From: Aquabacter spiritensis
Lineage (GTDB): Bacteria > Pseudomonadota > Alphaproteobacteria > Rhizobiales > Xanthobacteraceae
DNA: 64,000 nucleotides
Direction: 5' to 3'
Assembly (NCBI RefSeq): GCF_004346185.1
Contig: NZ_SMAI01000002.1
Location: 124,001 to 188,000 of the forward strand
The notes under the pieces were generated by a model. The model was not told the DNA's origin, did no database searches, and saw only the letters and a program-made list of their open reading frames with translations. Below, piece after piece: positions 1 through 8,861 of this stretch (position 1 is its first letter; each line of letters begins with the position of its first letter). The position numbers and the translations under genes were made by a program.

Positions 1-2
1 CG

Positions 3-224
3 GGCGATGCGGCGAGCCGCTACGCCACGGCGCTGATGCAGCAGAGCCCCAAGGCGCGGCGCTCCGACGTCGCCAATGCGCTGATCTCGGCCTATTGCCC
101 GCTGGTCGTGGCGAAGCCGAACAGCTCGGTGGCGGAGCAATATTCGCTCCTCACCGGCTTCGGCCAGCAGGTCGTCCAGACCCTCCAGCTCGGCGCGCCG
201 ATGTTCAACGCGGCGAAGAAATAA
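3..224 (+). CDS. C-terminal end of an unknown protein (5' truncated by window edge)
   Basis: Open reading frame entering from the left edge and ending at TAA 222-224. About 73 residues are visible, mostly small and hydrophilic, including the stretch ALISAYCPLVVAK and ending FNAAKK. The cysteine and the alternating small residues recall short exported proteins of Hyphomicrobiales, but no domain is recognisable. The start lies outside the window, so length and signal peptide cannot be judged. Function unknown. Confidence 0.6.
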   Translation, partial: GDAASRYATALMQQSPKARRSDVANALISAYCPLVVAKPNSSVAEQYSLLTGFGQQVVQTLQLGAPMFNAAKK

Positions 225-242
225 GCCGAAACCCGAGGCGGA

Positions 243-316
243 CCTCGACGTCGGCGCGCGACGTCGAGGCGATTCGGACCCGGCCTCACGCCGGACACCC
301 CATCGTGTCCGGCGTG
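243..316. terminator. Two tandem hairpins between convergent genes
   Basis: Two perfect inverted repeats lie in the 99-bp gap between the gene ending at 224 and the minus-strand gene ending at 324: a 10-bp stem (243-252 with 260-269) and a 12-bp stem (287-298 with 305-316, 6-nt loop). There is no long T tract. The position suggests a bidirectional terminator. Confidence 0.6.
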
Positions 317-323
317 GCTGCCC

Positions 324-812
324 TCAGGCGATGCCGAGATAATCCTTCTTGCCGACCGCCACCCCGGCCTGACGCAGCAGCGCGTGGGCCGTGGCGAGGT
401 GGAAGAAGAAGTTCGGCAGCATGAAGAGCGCGGGATAGTCGGCGCCGGTCGTGGTCACGACGCGCAGATCGATCTCCCGCGCGTCCGATCCCTCGAAGTC
501 CGCCGGCGTGGCCGTCTCCACGAAGGCGATGGTCTTCGCGATGCGCTCTTTCAATTCCGGGAAGGTGGTCTCGGTGTCCGGAAAGCTCGGCGCCTCAAGG
601 CCGGTGAGGCGCGTGATCGACGCCTTCGCGGTGTCGCTGGCCCGCTGGACCTGACCGGCGAGCGGCAGCATGTCCGGCGCCAGCCGCGCCCCGATCAAAG
701 CCGCCGGGTCCGTGCCGGTTTCCGCCGCGAAGGCGGCCGCCTTGTCCATATAGCCGGACAGAATTGTGAGGCCCCTCACCAGGACGGGGACGGTGTAGGC
801 ATAGGTCGACAT
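324..812 (-). CDS. DUF1993 family protein
   Basis: A 162-residue protein that reads through as a DUF1993 (PF09351) member: the N-terminal helix contains VLVRGLTILSGYMDKA, the middle has the family pattern around RLAPDMLPLAGQVQ, and the end has the FFHLATAHALLRQAGVAVGKKDYLG signature, here split only by my quoting limit. Family members are cytosolic helical proteins related to the DinB fold; their biochemical role is not established. The ATG at 812 gives the normal family length. It is transcribed alone, convergent with the truncated gene on its left. Confidence 0.85.
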   Translation of the reverse strand: MSTYAYTVPVLVRGLTILSGYMDKAAAFAAETGTDPAALIGARLAPDMLPLAGQVQRASDTAKASITRLTGLEAPSFPDTETTFPELKERIAKTIAFVETATPADFEGSDAREIDLRVVTTTGADYPALFMLPNFFFHLATAHALLRQAGVAVGKKDYLGIA

Positions 813-999
813 GAAGGCTTCCCTGGACGCGCCCGGCCATCTTGGCCGTAGACCCTATCTGGGGAGCCTGTCGCGAAACGGGAGGGGAGGTTGCGCAGCG
901 TCACCCGCGCCGACGTGCCAAGCGCGACGGCGGGTGCGACCTGCCGGTGCGCGAAGGCGCCGTCTCGACGCAGAGATGACCGCTCGGCCCTCTTGGAAA

Positions 1000-1376
1000 A
1001 TACCAGCCGGCCTGTAAGCCGGGTTCTGTACGGCGGGCTTGCGCCCGCGTGGCGGCCATTCATCTGGGACGCCGGTTGCCCGGCGCCTCGAGCAGTCAAC
1101 CCGGACGGCGGCCCGAAGACGGGGCCTTCCCGAGGGATGCCGTCCCTATTCGACTTTGCTCCCGGTGGGGTTTGCCGTGCCGCTTCCGTTGCCGGTCGCG
1201 CGGTGGGCTCTTACCCCACCGTTTCACCCTGGCCCGCGCACGCGCGGGTGGTTTGATTTCTGTGGCACTTTCCCTGAGGTCGCCCCCGCCGGACGTTATC
1301 CGGCACCGTGTCTCCGTGGAGCCCGGACTTTCCTCGGCACCCGAAGGTGACGCGGCCGCCCGGCCGGCTGGTGGCG
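1000..1376 (-). ncRNA. rnpB: RNase P RNA (class A)
   Basis: The catalytic RNA of RNase P, which removes 5' leaders from tRNA precursors. On the minus strand the conserved core can be read: GAGGAAAGTCCGGGC just after the 5' end, CAGAAA near 1263-1258, AGGGTGAAACGGTGGG and the GTAAGAGCCCACC block around 1236-1203, AGATGAATGG near 1065, and ACAGAACCCGGCTTA near 1030-1013. The ends are set by the P1 helix, in which ACCAGCCGGCC at about 1373-1363 pairs with GGCCGGCTGGT at about 1012-1002. Length near 377 nt is normal for an alphaproteobacterial A-type RNA. Exact ends are approximate. Confidence 0.96.
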
Positions 1377-1430
1377 GAGCAATGGGCGTCCCGGCCGGCC
1401 GCGTCAAGGGGTGAAGCCGGCAAACCGCCG

Positions 1431-2198
1431 TCAGGCCACATCCATCGGCCGGCTGCCGATCAAGTCCCGCAATGTCATGATGGTCGAGGCGTCCGCGACG
1501 CCGTCCACCTTCGAGCGACGGAAATGGCGCTGGAAGGCGCGCACCACGGCCTCGGTCTGCCCATCGTAGGTGCCGGTCACGGCGATGCCGTAGCCATAGA
1601 GGGCCAGCATGGCCTGGAGGGCCGCGACCGGCTCCCCGGAATCGCCCAGCATGAAGAAGCGCCCGCCCCTCGGGGGCGCCTCGTGCACGAAATGTCCCAC
1701 GCCCGCATGGTGGAGGAAGTCCCAGGGAAACTTTTCCCCCGGATCGTCCTTGCGGTCGGGGGCGACGTCGGAATGTCCCAGCACGCGGTCGGCGCGGATC
1801 TTGTGGCGCGCCAGAATGTCGGCGCACAGAGCCGCCACCGCGACGATCTGCGGCTCGGGAAAATCGGGATAGCCGAGGCCGTGCCCGGGATTGACGATCT
1901 CGATGCCGATGGACCGGGAATTGATGTCGCGCACGTTTTCCCAGGACGCGACGCCGGCATGCCAGGCGCGGCGCGCCTCGGGGACCATCTGGACGATGGT
2001 GCCGTCTTCGAGGACGACATAATGCGCCGACACTTCGGCCTTGGGATCCCGCAGCCGCTCGATCGCGGCGTCCGCGCGCGCCATCCCGGTATAATGCAGC
2101 ACCAGCATGTCGACCGGCAGACGGCGTTCGCCATGGTTCGGGGAGGGGGCGAGGGCGCCCACGAGCCGGGTGTCGGGGCGAAACGGCGGGGCGGTCAC
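1431..2198 (-). CDS. N-acetylmuramoyl-L-alanine amidase with peptidoglycan-binding domain (AmiD-like)
   Basis: Cleaves the lactyl-peptide bond of murein or anhydro-muropeptides. Residues about 28-160 form an Amidase_2 (AmpD/AmiD) domain with zinc ligands visible as H35 (LVLHYTG), H142 (VLGHSDVAP) and the Asp of RKDDPG. Residues about 185-250 form a PG_binding_1 domain. I take the GTG at 2198, overlapping the TGA of the upstream TerB/J gene as GTGA, rather than a longer frame to 2339 that would run inside that gene. The product is then 255 aa, the usual length. No signal peptide is evident, so a cytosolic recycling role or a non-Sec location is possible. Confidence 0.88.
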   Translation of the reverse strand: MTAPPFRPDTRLVGALAPSPNHGERRLPVDMLVLHYTGMARADAAIERLRDPKAEVSAHYVVLEDGTIVQMVPEARRAWHAGVASWENVRDINSRSIGIEIVNPGHGLGYPDFPEPQIVAVAALCADILARHKIRADRVLGHSDVAPDRKDDPGEKFPWDFLHHAGVGHFVHEAPPRGGRFFMLGDSGEPVAALQAMLALYGYGIAVTGTYDGQTEAVVRAFQRHFRRSKVDGVADASTIMTLRDLIGSRPMDVA

Positions 2199-2902
2199 GT
2201 CAGGCCCCGCATTTTTTCGATCTGCCCATAGGCGGCGTTGACGGCGGCCACCCGGTCGGTGGCGAGCTTCACGGCCGCAGGCGGCAGGCCGCGCGCGACG
2301 ATGCGGTCGGGATGGTGCTCGCGCACCAGGGTCCGCCACCGCGCCTTCACGTCCGCATCCGAGGCGTCGGGCGGGAGGTCCAGGACGGCATAGGGATCGC
2401 CCGGCCGGCGCACATGGCGCGCCTCGATGCGCTCATAGGCGGCGCCCTCGAAGCCGAGCAGCCGCGCCACTTCCTGCAGGAACACCAGTTCCCGCGCGTG
2501 CAAAGCGTGATCCGCCTTGGCGACATGGAACAGCGCGTCCAGAAGGTCTTCGCGGGTTTCCGGCTCGTCGGCGAACAGGCTGCCGATCTGGCGGGCATAG
2601 GATTCGAAGCCGGCGGTGTCCTGCTTGGCGAGGTCGAACACCCGCGCGACCCCGGCCAGCTCCTCCGGCGGGATGTCGAACACCTCGCGGAAGGCGGCGA
2701 CCTCGAGCGGCACCACCACACCGTCGGCCTTCGCCATTTTGGCGGAAAGGGCGATCAGCCCGATCGAAAAGGCCGCCTCCCGCGGCGCCGGCGCAAGCAG
2801 GCGGTCGAGCGCATGGCCCGCCAGCGCGCCGACGAGCCCCCCGAGCGGGCCGCCCAAAGCCAGGCCCACGCCCGCCCCCCCGATCAGCCCGACATACGCC
2901 AT
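2195..2902 (-). CDS. DjlA-like TerB/J-domain co-chaperone
   Basis: A 235-aa protein with three parts: a glycine-rich hydrophobic N-terminus (residues 3-35, a likely membrane anchor), a TerB/DjlA helical domain (about 41-165, with the KADG and KADH metal-site-like repeats typical of TerB), and a C-terminal J domain (about 168-235) whose HPD motif is residues 197-199 (EHHPDR). The J domain would stimulate DnaK ATPase at the inner membrane. It is translationally coupled to the amidase downstream by a 4-bp overlap, suggesting a joint envelope role. Confidence 0.88.
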   Translation of the reverse strand: MAYVGLIGGAGVGLALGGPLGGLVGALAGHALDRLLAPAPREAAFSIGLIALSAKMAKADGVVVPLEVAAFREVFDIPPEELAGVARVFDLAKQDTAGFESYARQIGSLFADEPETREDLLDALFHVAKADHALHARELVFLQEVARLLGFEGAAYERIEARHVRRPGDPYAVLDLPPDASDADVKARWRTLVREHHPDRIVARGLPPAAVKLATDRVAAVNAAYGQIEKMRGLT

Positions 2903-3039
2903 CGTTCCTCGCTTTCCGACGGTGTTCTGCCACGGCCCGCAGGTTCGGCCAATGGGGTCCGCGCCGGTGCCGTTTCAAGCTTTCTTAAGGTGCATGGACC
3001 GTAAATGCGAAGGCCGGAACCCAGGCAGATTCATTGACG

Positions 3040-3074
3040 TCCCATCCCATCCCATGTTAGCCCATAATGACCCA
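3040..3074 (+). promoter_or_regulatory. MraZ operator: four 10-bp-phased boxes
   Basis: Boxes TCCCA (3040-3044), TCCCA (3050-3054), GCCCA (3060-3064) and ACCCA (3070-3074) recur with exact 5-bp spacers; on the minus strand they read TGGG[A/C/T]. An extra TCCCA fills the first spacer. MraZ is known to bind TGGGN repeats with N5 spacing upstream of its own gene. A TTGACG at 3034-3039 could be the -35 element, which would place the boxes over the core promoter. mraZ starts 113 bp downstream. Confidence 0.85.
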
Positions 3075-3186
3075 TTCGAGCGATCCCTCACCCCCGTATC
3101 GGCTTCCGCGTCGCGTTCGGCGCAGCCAGGGGTGGTTTCCGGCCGTGTGGGATGTTCCATCGGGCAGGAGGGGCAGCGCGCGCGTC

Positions 3187-3657
3187 ATGGACCGCTTCGT
3201 GTCCACCTACACCATGCGCCTCGACGCGAAGGGCCGGGTCTCGGTCCCGGCGCCGTATCGCGGCGTGCTGGCGCGCGACGGGGCGGACGCGCTGTACTGC
3301 CATCCGAGCCTCGCGGAGCCGGCTTTGGATGCCGGCGGCTCGCGCCTGCTGGAGGAGATCGACACCTTGATCGCGCGCTATCCCCCCTATTCGGAAGCGC
3401 GCGAGGAACTGGCGGCCGCCTTGTACGGCACAAGCGAGACATTGAAGGTCGATTCGGAAGGCCGGATCGCCCTCACCGAAACCCTGAAGGCGCATGCGTC
3501 CATCACGGACCAGGTGGCCTTCGTGGGGCTCGGCCACAAATTCAGGATCTGGGAGCCCGAACGTCTGCGTGCCCATCTCGCGGAGGCCACCGAGAAGGTG
3601 CGGCAGTTACGACGTTCGCTCGGCTCCGGAGCGGAGAATGGAGGCAGCAAGGGATGA
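3187..3657 (+). CDS. mraZ: Transcriptional regulator MraZ
   Basis: First gene of the division and cell wall cluster. The 156-aa protein has two AbrB-like/SpoVT swapped-hairpin units, visible as [14 protein letters not shown] near residues 14-27 and [14 protein letters not shown] near 88-101. MraZ binds TGGG repeats and represses the dcw cluster. I start at ATG 3187 because the protein then begins [17 protein letters not shown], matching family N-termini; the longer frame from 3067 would overlap the operator. Its stop overlaps the rsmH start (ATGA). Autoregulation through the boxes at 3040-3074 is likely. Confidence 0.93.
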   Translation: MDRFVSTYTMRLDAKGRVSVPAPYRGVLARDGADALYCHPSLAEPALDAGGSRLLEEIDTLIARYPPYSEAREELAAALYGTSETLKVDSEGRIALTETLKAHASITDQVAFVGLGHKFRIWEPERLRAHLAEATEKVRQLRRSLGSGAENGGSKG

Positions 3658-4691
3658 AAACGGGCCGCGGGGTCGGGCCCACCGACGCCGCAGGCGGACC
3701 GGCCCGTCATCTTCCCGTCATGCTTGCCGAGGTTCTCGCGCACCTCGCGCCGAAGGATGCGGCCACCTATGTGGACGGCACCTTCGGCGCGGGAGGCTAC
3801 AGCCGGGCGATCCTGGCGGCGGCGGACTGCCGGCTGCTCGCGATCGACCGCGACCCCACCGCCATCGCAGCGGGCGCCGATCTCGTCGCGGCGTCCAATG
3901 GCCGGCTGGTTCTGGCCGAGGATCGCTTCTCCAGCCTCGACGTGCTGGCCGAGACCCTCGGCTTCGCGCCGCTCGACGGGGTGGTGCTGGACATCGGCGT
4001 CTCCTCGATGCAGCTCGATCAGGCCGAGCGCGGCTTCTCGTTCCGCCGCGACGGGCCGCTCGACATGCGGATGGGCGGCGACGGGCCGTCCGCCGCCGAT
4101 CTGGTGGCGGAGCTGGAAGAGGTCGAACTCGCCCACATCATCTACACGCTCGGCGAGGAGCGCCTGTCGCGGCCGATCGCCCGGGCCATCGTTCAGGCGC
4201 GCGCCGAGGCGCCGATCGTGCGCACCGGGCAGCTTGCCGACATCGTCGCGCGGGTCGTGCGCACCAAGCCGGGCGAGATGCATCCCGCCACCCGCACCTT
4301 CCAGGGGCTGCGCATCGCGGTGAACGGCGAACTCGACGAACTGGTCGACGCTTTGGCCGCCGCCGAACGGGCCCTGCGCCCCGGCGGGCGTCTCGTCGTC
4401 GTCACCTTCCATTCGCTCGAAGACCGGATCGTTAAGACTTTTCTGGCACATCGGAGCAAGGCACCGTCCTCCTCGCGCCACCAGCCTCTGGCCACGGGAC
4501 CCGCCCCATCCTTCCGCCTTCTCGCGAAGGGGATGGTGGAGGCGGGATCCGAAGAAGTCTCGGCCAATCCCCGCGCGCGCTCCGCCAAGCTGCGGGCCGC
4601 CGAGCGCACCGAGGCCCCGGCCCACGGGGAGGACGACCTTTCGGGCCTGCGCCCGAAGCAATTGCAACGCCGTGGGCGGAGATGGAGCTGA
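3654..4691 (+). CDS. rsmH: 16S rRNA m4C1402 N4-methyltransferase RsmH (MraW)
   Basis: SAM-dependent methyltransferase that modifies C1402 of 16S rRNA. The 345-aa sequence shows the RsmH start ([10 protein letters not shown]), the SAM site ([15 protein letters not shown]), and the substrate-loop signatures [14 protein letters not shown] and [15 protein letters not shown], with [11 protein letters not shown] near the C-terminus. It overlaps mraZ by 4 bp and abuts ftsL with no gap, so the three are co-translated. Length is at the upper end of the family because of a short extra N-terminal leader of about 18 residues. Confidence 0.96.
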   Translation: MKTGRGVGPTDAAGGPARHLPVMLAEVLAHLAPKDAATYVDGTFGAGGYSRAILAAADCRLLAIDRDPTAIAAGADLVAASNGRLVLAEDRFSSLDVLAETLGFAPLDGVVLDIGVSSMQLDQAERGFSFRRDGPLDMRMGGDGPSAADLVAELEEVELAHIIYTLGEERLSRPIARAIVQARAEAPIVRTGQLADIVARVVRTKPGEMHPATRTFQGLRIAVNGELDELVDALAAAERALRPGGRLVVVTFHSLEDRIVKTFLAHRSKAPSSSRHQPLATGPAPSFRLLAKGMVEAGSEEVSANPRARSAKLRAAERTEAPAHGEDDLSGLRPKQLQRRGRRWS

Positions 4692-5360
4692 ATGTTTCGC
4701 ATCGCCAACCTCGTCATGGTCGTGGCGCTGCTCGTGACCGCGGCCGCGGTCTATCAGGTGAAATACGCCTCGACGGCCGATGCCGAGCGGCTCGCGCATC
4801 TGCGACAGTCGATCCGCGCCGAGCGCGACGCGATCGCGGTGATGCGCGCCGAATGGGCGCGGCGCACGTCGCCGCTCTACATCCAGGGCCTGGTGCAGCG
4901 CCATCTCGACCTCCAGGTGCTCGGCACGGACGCCATGTCGATGCTCGACGATCTGCCGGAGAAGCCGGCGGGCGGAAGTGACGGCATCGGCGGCATGATC
5001 GAGGCGCTCTCCGATGCGCCGCTGGTCACCTCCTCGATCGGCAAGCCCGACCGGCCGCCCGCCGCGTCGGCCTCGCCGTCGGCCGCCGCCAATGGCGGCG
5101 CCGCAATTCTGCCGGCGACATCCGCGCTGCGGCCCGCCTCGGCGCCCGTGAGCACGCCGAAGCCGCCGCCGGCCGCCGGCACGGCGCTTCCGCCCCGCCC
5201 GGCCGCCGCCGCTGCTGCGCCGCGCTCCGTTCCGCCGCCGGCGGTCTCCGCGCCGCCGGTCGCCGCCGCGCCGCCGTCCGCCGCCGCGACCCCGGTCGAA
5301 GGCCTGCTGCGCGGCATCGGCAGCTTTTTCGGTCCCGTCGTTCCCTCCAGCGGGCAATGA
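4692..5360 (+). CDS. ftsL: Cell division protein FtsL, with long Ala/Pro-rich tail
   Basis: Positionally and structurally FtsL: a short cytoplasmic start, one transmembrane helix (residues 4-21, LVMVVALLVTAAAVYQV) and a coiled-coil (about 30-60, rich in R, A and E), followed by LYIQGLVQRHLDLQVLG. It partners FtsB/FtsQ in the divisome and licenses FtsWI. The protein is 222 aa, about 100 longer than usual; the extra part (about 115-210) is a low-complexity periplasmic Ala/Pro/Ser tail. It overlaps ftsI by 4 bp. Confidence 0.87.
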   Translation: MFRIANLVMVVALLVTAAAVYQVKYASTADAERLAHLRQSIRAERDAIAVMRAEWARRTSPLYIQGLVQRHLDLQVLGTDAMSMLDDLPEKPAGGSDGIGGMIEALSDAPLVTSSIGKPDRPPAASASPSAAANGGAAILPATSALRPASAPVSTPKPPPAAGTALPPRPAAAAAAPRSVPPPAVSAPPVAAAPPSAAATPVEGLLRGIGSFFGPVVPSSGQ

Positions 5361-7342
5361 GAGCCAGACGCATGACCATGCCCGTTCCCCGCCTGTCTCC
5401 GATCCGCCTGCCGCATCTGCGCCTCCCGGCGGTCGCGGTGCCGCGGCCGGTGCGGATCGTGTTCGGCTTTCTCGGCAGGCTCCTGCTGCGCATCGTGACG
5501 GCGATCCTGAGCGCGGTCGCCGAGGTCTATCTCGGCCTCACGCACCGCGTGGCGCGCATCATCCATGGCGTGATCATGGGGATGCTCCGCTTCGCCGTCG
5601 GCCTGGTGCGCTTCGCGATCCGCTTCGCCATCGGCCTGGTGCGGGCGTTGTTCGGCCTCGACCGGCAGGACGCCGAGACCGTCACACGCGCCCGGCTCAA
5701 GCTGATCGTGCTGGCCTTCTGCCTGATCTTCGTCGCCATCGCCGGCCGGCTGACCTTTCTCGGCATCGTCGCCGACCCCAATGGCGGGCGCGGCGGCGGA
5801 TCGGATGCCGTGGCGTCGGCGCGCCCGGACATCGTCGACCGCAACGGCGACATTCTCGCCATCGATGTGAAGTCGCCCTCGCTGTTCGCCGAGCCGCGCC
5901 GGCTGATCGATCCGGACGAGGCGCTGGAGGGGCTGCTGAAAGTGCTGCCGGACCTCGATGTCGCGGAAGCGCGGGCCCGGCTCAATTCCGGCAAGGGCTT
6001 CGCCTGGCTGAAGCGGGAGATCACCCCGTCCCAGCAGCGCGCCATCTATCGCCTCGGCCTGCCCGGGATCGGCTTCGTCCGCGAGAACCGCCGCGTCTAT
6101 CCCGACGGCCCGACCATCTCGCATGTCCTCGGCGGCGTGAACATCGACAATCAGGGCATTGCCGGGCTCGAGAAATATATCGACGGCAACGGCCTGTCCG
6201 AACTGCACCTCGCCGGGCTCGCCGTCGACCGCCAGCAGGAGCCGGTCCAGCTTTCGATGGACGTGCGCGTGCAGAATGCCGTGCGCGACGAACTGATGCG
6301 GGCCAAGGACAAATTCAAGGCCAAAGCGGCGATGGGCGTCGTCACCGACGTGCGCACCGGCGAGATCATCGCGATGGTCTCGCTGCCGGATTTCGACCCC
6401 AATATCGGCGGCAATCCGAAGGACGACGCCTATCTCAACCGCCTCACGACCGGCGTGTTCGAGATGGGATCGACCTTCAAGGCGCTGTCTTTCGCCATGG
6501 CGCTCGATTCCGGCCGGATCGGCCTCAATTCCTCGTTCGACGCGCGCGGCGCGCTCTCGTTCGGACGCTTCAAGATCAACGATTATCACGCCGAGAACCG
6601 GGTTCTCACCGTGCCGGAGATCTTCCTCGTTTCCTCGAACGTCGGTACCGCCAAAATGGTGCTGTCGCTCGGCGTCGAGGCGCACAAGGCCTTTCTCAGG
6701 AAGATGGGGCAGCTCGACCGGCTGCGTACCGAGCTGCCGGAAAGCTCCGAGCCGATCGTGCCCCGGCGCTGGGGAGAGTTGAACAGCGCGACGATCGCGT
6801 TCGGCCACGGTTTGTCGGTCGCCCCGCTGCAGGCGGTGATGGCGGTCAATTCGATGGTCAATGGCGGCTATCTCATCCCGCCGACCTTCCTGAAGCGCAA
6901 CGAGGCCGAAGCGCAGAAGGTGGCGGTCCGCGTGCTGAAGCCCGAAACCTCGGACAAGATGCGCTATCTGCTGCGCCTCAATGCCGAGAAGGGCACGGCC
7001 GGAAAGTCCGAAGTGCCGGGTTATCTGGTCGGCGGCAAGACCGGCACCGCCGAAAAGGTGGTGAATGGCCGCTACGCCAAGAACAAGTTGCTCACCTCTT
7101 TCACCGCCGTCTTCCCGATGGACCGGCCGCACTATCTCGTTCTCGTCATGCTGGACGAGCCGCAGGCTTTGCCGGAGACCCACGGTTATGCCACCGCCGG
7201 CTGGAACGCGGCGCCGACGTCGGGGAAGATCATCGAGCGCATCGCCCCGATGCTCGGCGTGATGCCGCGCCAGAACCTGCCGAATGCCGAACAGATTCTG
7301 CGCGCCTCCGAACCGGCGCAGAAGGTGGCGGACCGGCGGTGA
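5357..7342 (+). CDS. ftsI: Septal peptidoglycan transpeptidase FtsI (PBP3)
   Basis: Class B penicillin-binding protein that crosslinks septal peptidoglycan. The transpeptidase motifs are S372-T-F-K375, S426-S-N428 and K561-T-G563. The pedestal domain precedes them, including ARPDIVDRNGDILA at about 154-167. The protein is 661 aa; the normal membrane anchor (KLIVLAFCLIFVAIAGRL, about 115-132) is preceded by an unusual 110-residue extension with repeating amphipathic or hydrophobic segments (for instance FAVGLVRFAIRFAIGLVRAL). The ATG overlaps the ftsL stop. murE follows after 73 bp. Confidence 0.95.
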   Translation: MRARRMTMPVPRLSPIRLPHLRLPAVAVPRPVRIVFGFLGRLLLRIVTAILSAVAEVYLGLTHRVARIIHGVIMGMLRFAVGLVRFAIRFAIGLVRALFGLDRQDAETVTRARLKLIVLAFCLIFVAIAGRLTFLGIVADPNGGRGGGSDAVASARPDIVDRNGDILAIDVKSPSLFAEPRRLIDPDEALEGLLKVLPDLDVAEARARLNSGKGFAWLKREITPSQQRAIYRLGLPGIGFVRENRRVYPDGPTISHVLGGVNIDNQGIAGLEKYIDGNGLSELHLAGLAVDRQQEPVQLSMDVRVQNAVRDELMRAKDKFKAKAAMGVVTDVRTGEIIAMVSLPDFDPNIGGNPKDDAYLNRLTTGVFEMGSTFKALSFAMALDSGRIGLNSSFDARGALSFGRFKINDYHAENRVLTVPEIFLVSSNVGTAKMVLSLGVEAHKAFLRKMGQLDRLRTELPESSEPIVPRRWGELNSATIAFGHGLSVAPLQAVMAVNSMVNGGYLIPPTFLKRNEAEAQKVAVRVLKPETSDKMRYLLRLNAEKGTAGKSEVPGYLVGGKTGTAEKVVNGRYAKNKLLTSFTAVFPMDRPHYLVLVMLDEPQALPETHGYATAGWNAAPTSGKIIERIAPMLGVMPRQNLPNAEQILRASEPAQKVADRR

Positions 7343-7415
7343 GGCCGACGCGCGGCGAAACCCGGATCCGTCCGCGCCCGGCGCGCGGACCTGTAAGGCG
7401 GAGCGGGCCGAGGCC

Positions 7416-8861
7416 ATGACACTTCCGCTCGGCGCCCTCCTCTCGGGCCATAGCCGCCTCGTGCGCGGCGATGCCGGCGCCCCGATCTCCGCGATCACCG
7501 CCGACAGCCGCAAAGTCGGGCCCGGCACGCTGTTCGTCGCGATCCCCGGCACCAAGGCCGACGGCACCCGCTTCATCCCGGACGCGGTGGCACGGGGGGC
7601 CGGCGCCGTCCTCATGGAGCCGACCGGGGCGCCGCCCGCCGGCGAGTTTCCCCTCGCTTTCACGCTCAATGCGCGCCGCGCGCTCGCGCTCGGCGCCGCC
7701 CGCCTATATCCGCGCCAGCCGCAGATCATCGCCGCGGTGACCGGCACCGCGGGGAAGACCTCGGTCGCCTTCTTTCTGCGGCACATCTTCGCCCATCTCG
7801 GCCGGCGTGCCGCCTATCTCGGCACGCTGGGCCTGATCGGCCCGGAAGGGGCGGTCTATGGCGGGCTCACCTCGCCCGATCCGGTGGACCTGCACGAAAC
7901 CCTCGACCGGCTGGCCGCGACGGGGGTCACGCACATGGCGCTCGAAGCCTCCTCGCACGGGCTGGACCAGTTCCGGCTGGACGGCGTGTGCCTGTCGGCC
8001 GGCGGCTTCACCAATCTCGGGCGCGACCATCTCGACTATCACCCGACGGTCGAGGCCTATTACCGCGCCAAGCTGCGTCTGTTCACCGATTTGCTTCCCG
8101 AGGGTGCGCCGGCCGTCGCCGTGCGCACCGCGCCCTATGGCGCGGATACGCTCGCCGTCGCCTTCACCCGCGGGCTGAGGACCTTCGCCATCGGGCCGGC
8201 CGGCGATATCGACGTCGTCGAGATCGTCCCGGACGGGGCAGGGCAGCGGATCCGGCTGGCCGGCGGGCGCGACATCGCCCTGCCGCTGATCGGCGCGTTC
8301 CAGGCCGACAATGCGCTGCTCGCGGCCGGCCTCGCGCTTGCGCTCGGCGAGGCGGCCGAGCCGGTGTTCGCCGCGCTCGCCACGCTGCCCGGCGTGCCGG
8401 GGCGCATGGAGCGGGTCGGGCGCGACCCGGACCGCCTGGTCTTCGTCGATTATGCTCATAAGCCCGAAGCCCTCGCCGCCGTCCTCGACACGCTGCGGCC
8501 GGCGGTGCCCGGGCGCCTCGTCTGCCTGTTCGGCTGCGGCGGCGACCGCGACCGGGGCAAACGCCCGCTGATGGGGGCGATCGCGGCGGCGCGTGCGGAT
8601 GTCGTGATCGTGACCGACGACAATCCGCGCAGCGAGGATCCCGCCGCGATCCGCGCCGAAATCCTGGCCGCGGCGCCCGGCGCGCTGGACATCGCCGACC
8701 GCGCCGCGGCTATCGACGCCGCCGTGCGGATGCTTCAACCTGGGGATGCGCTCGTGGTCGCCGGCAAGGGTCATGAAACCGGCCAGATCGTGGGCGACCG
8801 CATCCTTCCCTTCTCGGACGCGGCGGCGGTTCTCGCCGCATTGGGAGAGCAAGCCCCATGA
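7416..8861 (+). CDS. murE: UDP-MurNAc-L-Ala-D-Glu:meso-diaminopimelate ligase MurE
   Basis: Adds meso-diaminopimelate to the UDP-MurNAc dipeptide, ATP-dependent and cytosolic. The P-loop is GTAGKT (110-115), with Ala where most MurE have Asn or Ser. The mDAP-selecting motif D402-N-P-R405 is present, so lysine is not the substrate. The central domain contains EASSHGLDQFRLDG. I start at ATG 7416 (481 aa, family length); the longer frame from 7284 lies inside ftsI. murF starts within the stop codon (ATGA). Confidence 0.96.
   Translation: MTLPLGALLSGHSRLVRGDAGAPISAITADSRKVGPGTLFVAIPGTKADGTRFIPDAVARGAGAVLMEPTGAPPAGEFPLAFTLNARRALALGAARLYPRQPQIIAAVTGTAGKTSVAFFLRHIFAHLGRRAAYLGTLGLIGPEGAVYGGLTSPDPVDLHETLDRLAATGVTHMALEASSHGLDQFRLDGVCLSAGGFTNLGRDHLDYHPTVEAYYRAKLRLFTDLLPEGAPAVAVRTAPYGADTLAVAFTRGLRTFAIGPAGDIDVVEIVPDGAGQRIRLAGGRDIALPLIGAFQADNALLAAGLALALGEAAEPVFAALATLPGVPGRMERVGRDPDRLVFVDYAHKPEALAAVLDTLRPAVPGRLVCLFGCGGDRDRGKRPLMGAIAAARADVVIVTDDNPRSEDPAAIRAEILAAAPGALDIADRAAAIDAAVRMLQPGDALVVAGKGHETGQIVGDRILPFSDAAAVLAALGEQAP

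Noticed and set aside
1039-1441. Short open frames overlapping the RNase P RNA
   Set aside because: The region is structurally conserved rnpB; the frames have no protein-like composition.
3067-3186. A longer mraZ start at ATG 3067
   Set aside because: It would begin inside the MraZ operator and add 40 residues not found in the family; ATG 3187 fits the conserved N-terminus.
4877-7786. A 969-codon minus-strand open frame opposite ftsL, ftsI and murE
   Set aside because: Same reason: antisense shadow caused by high GC content.
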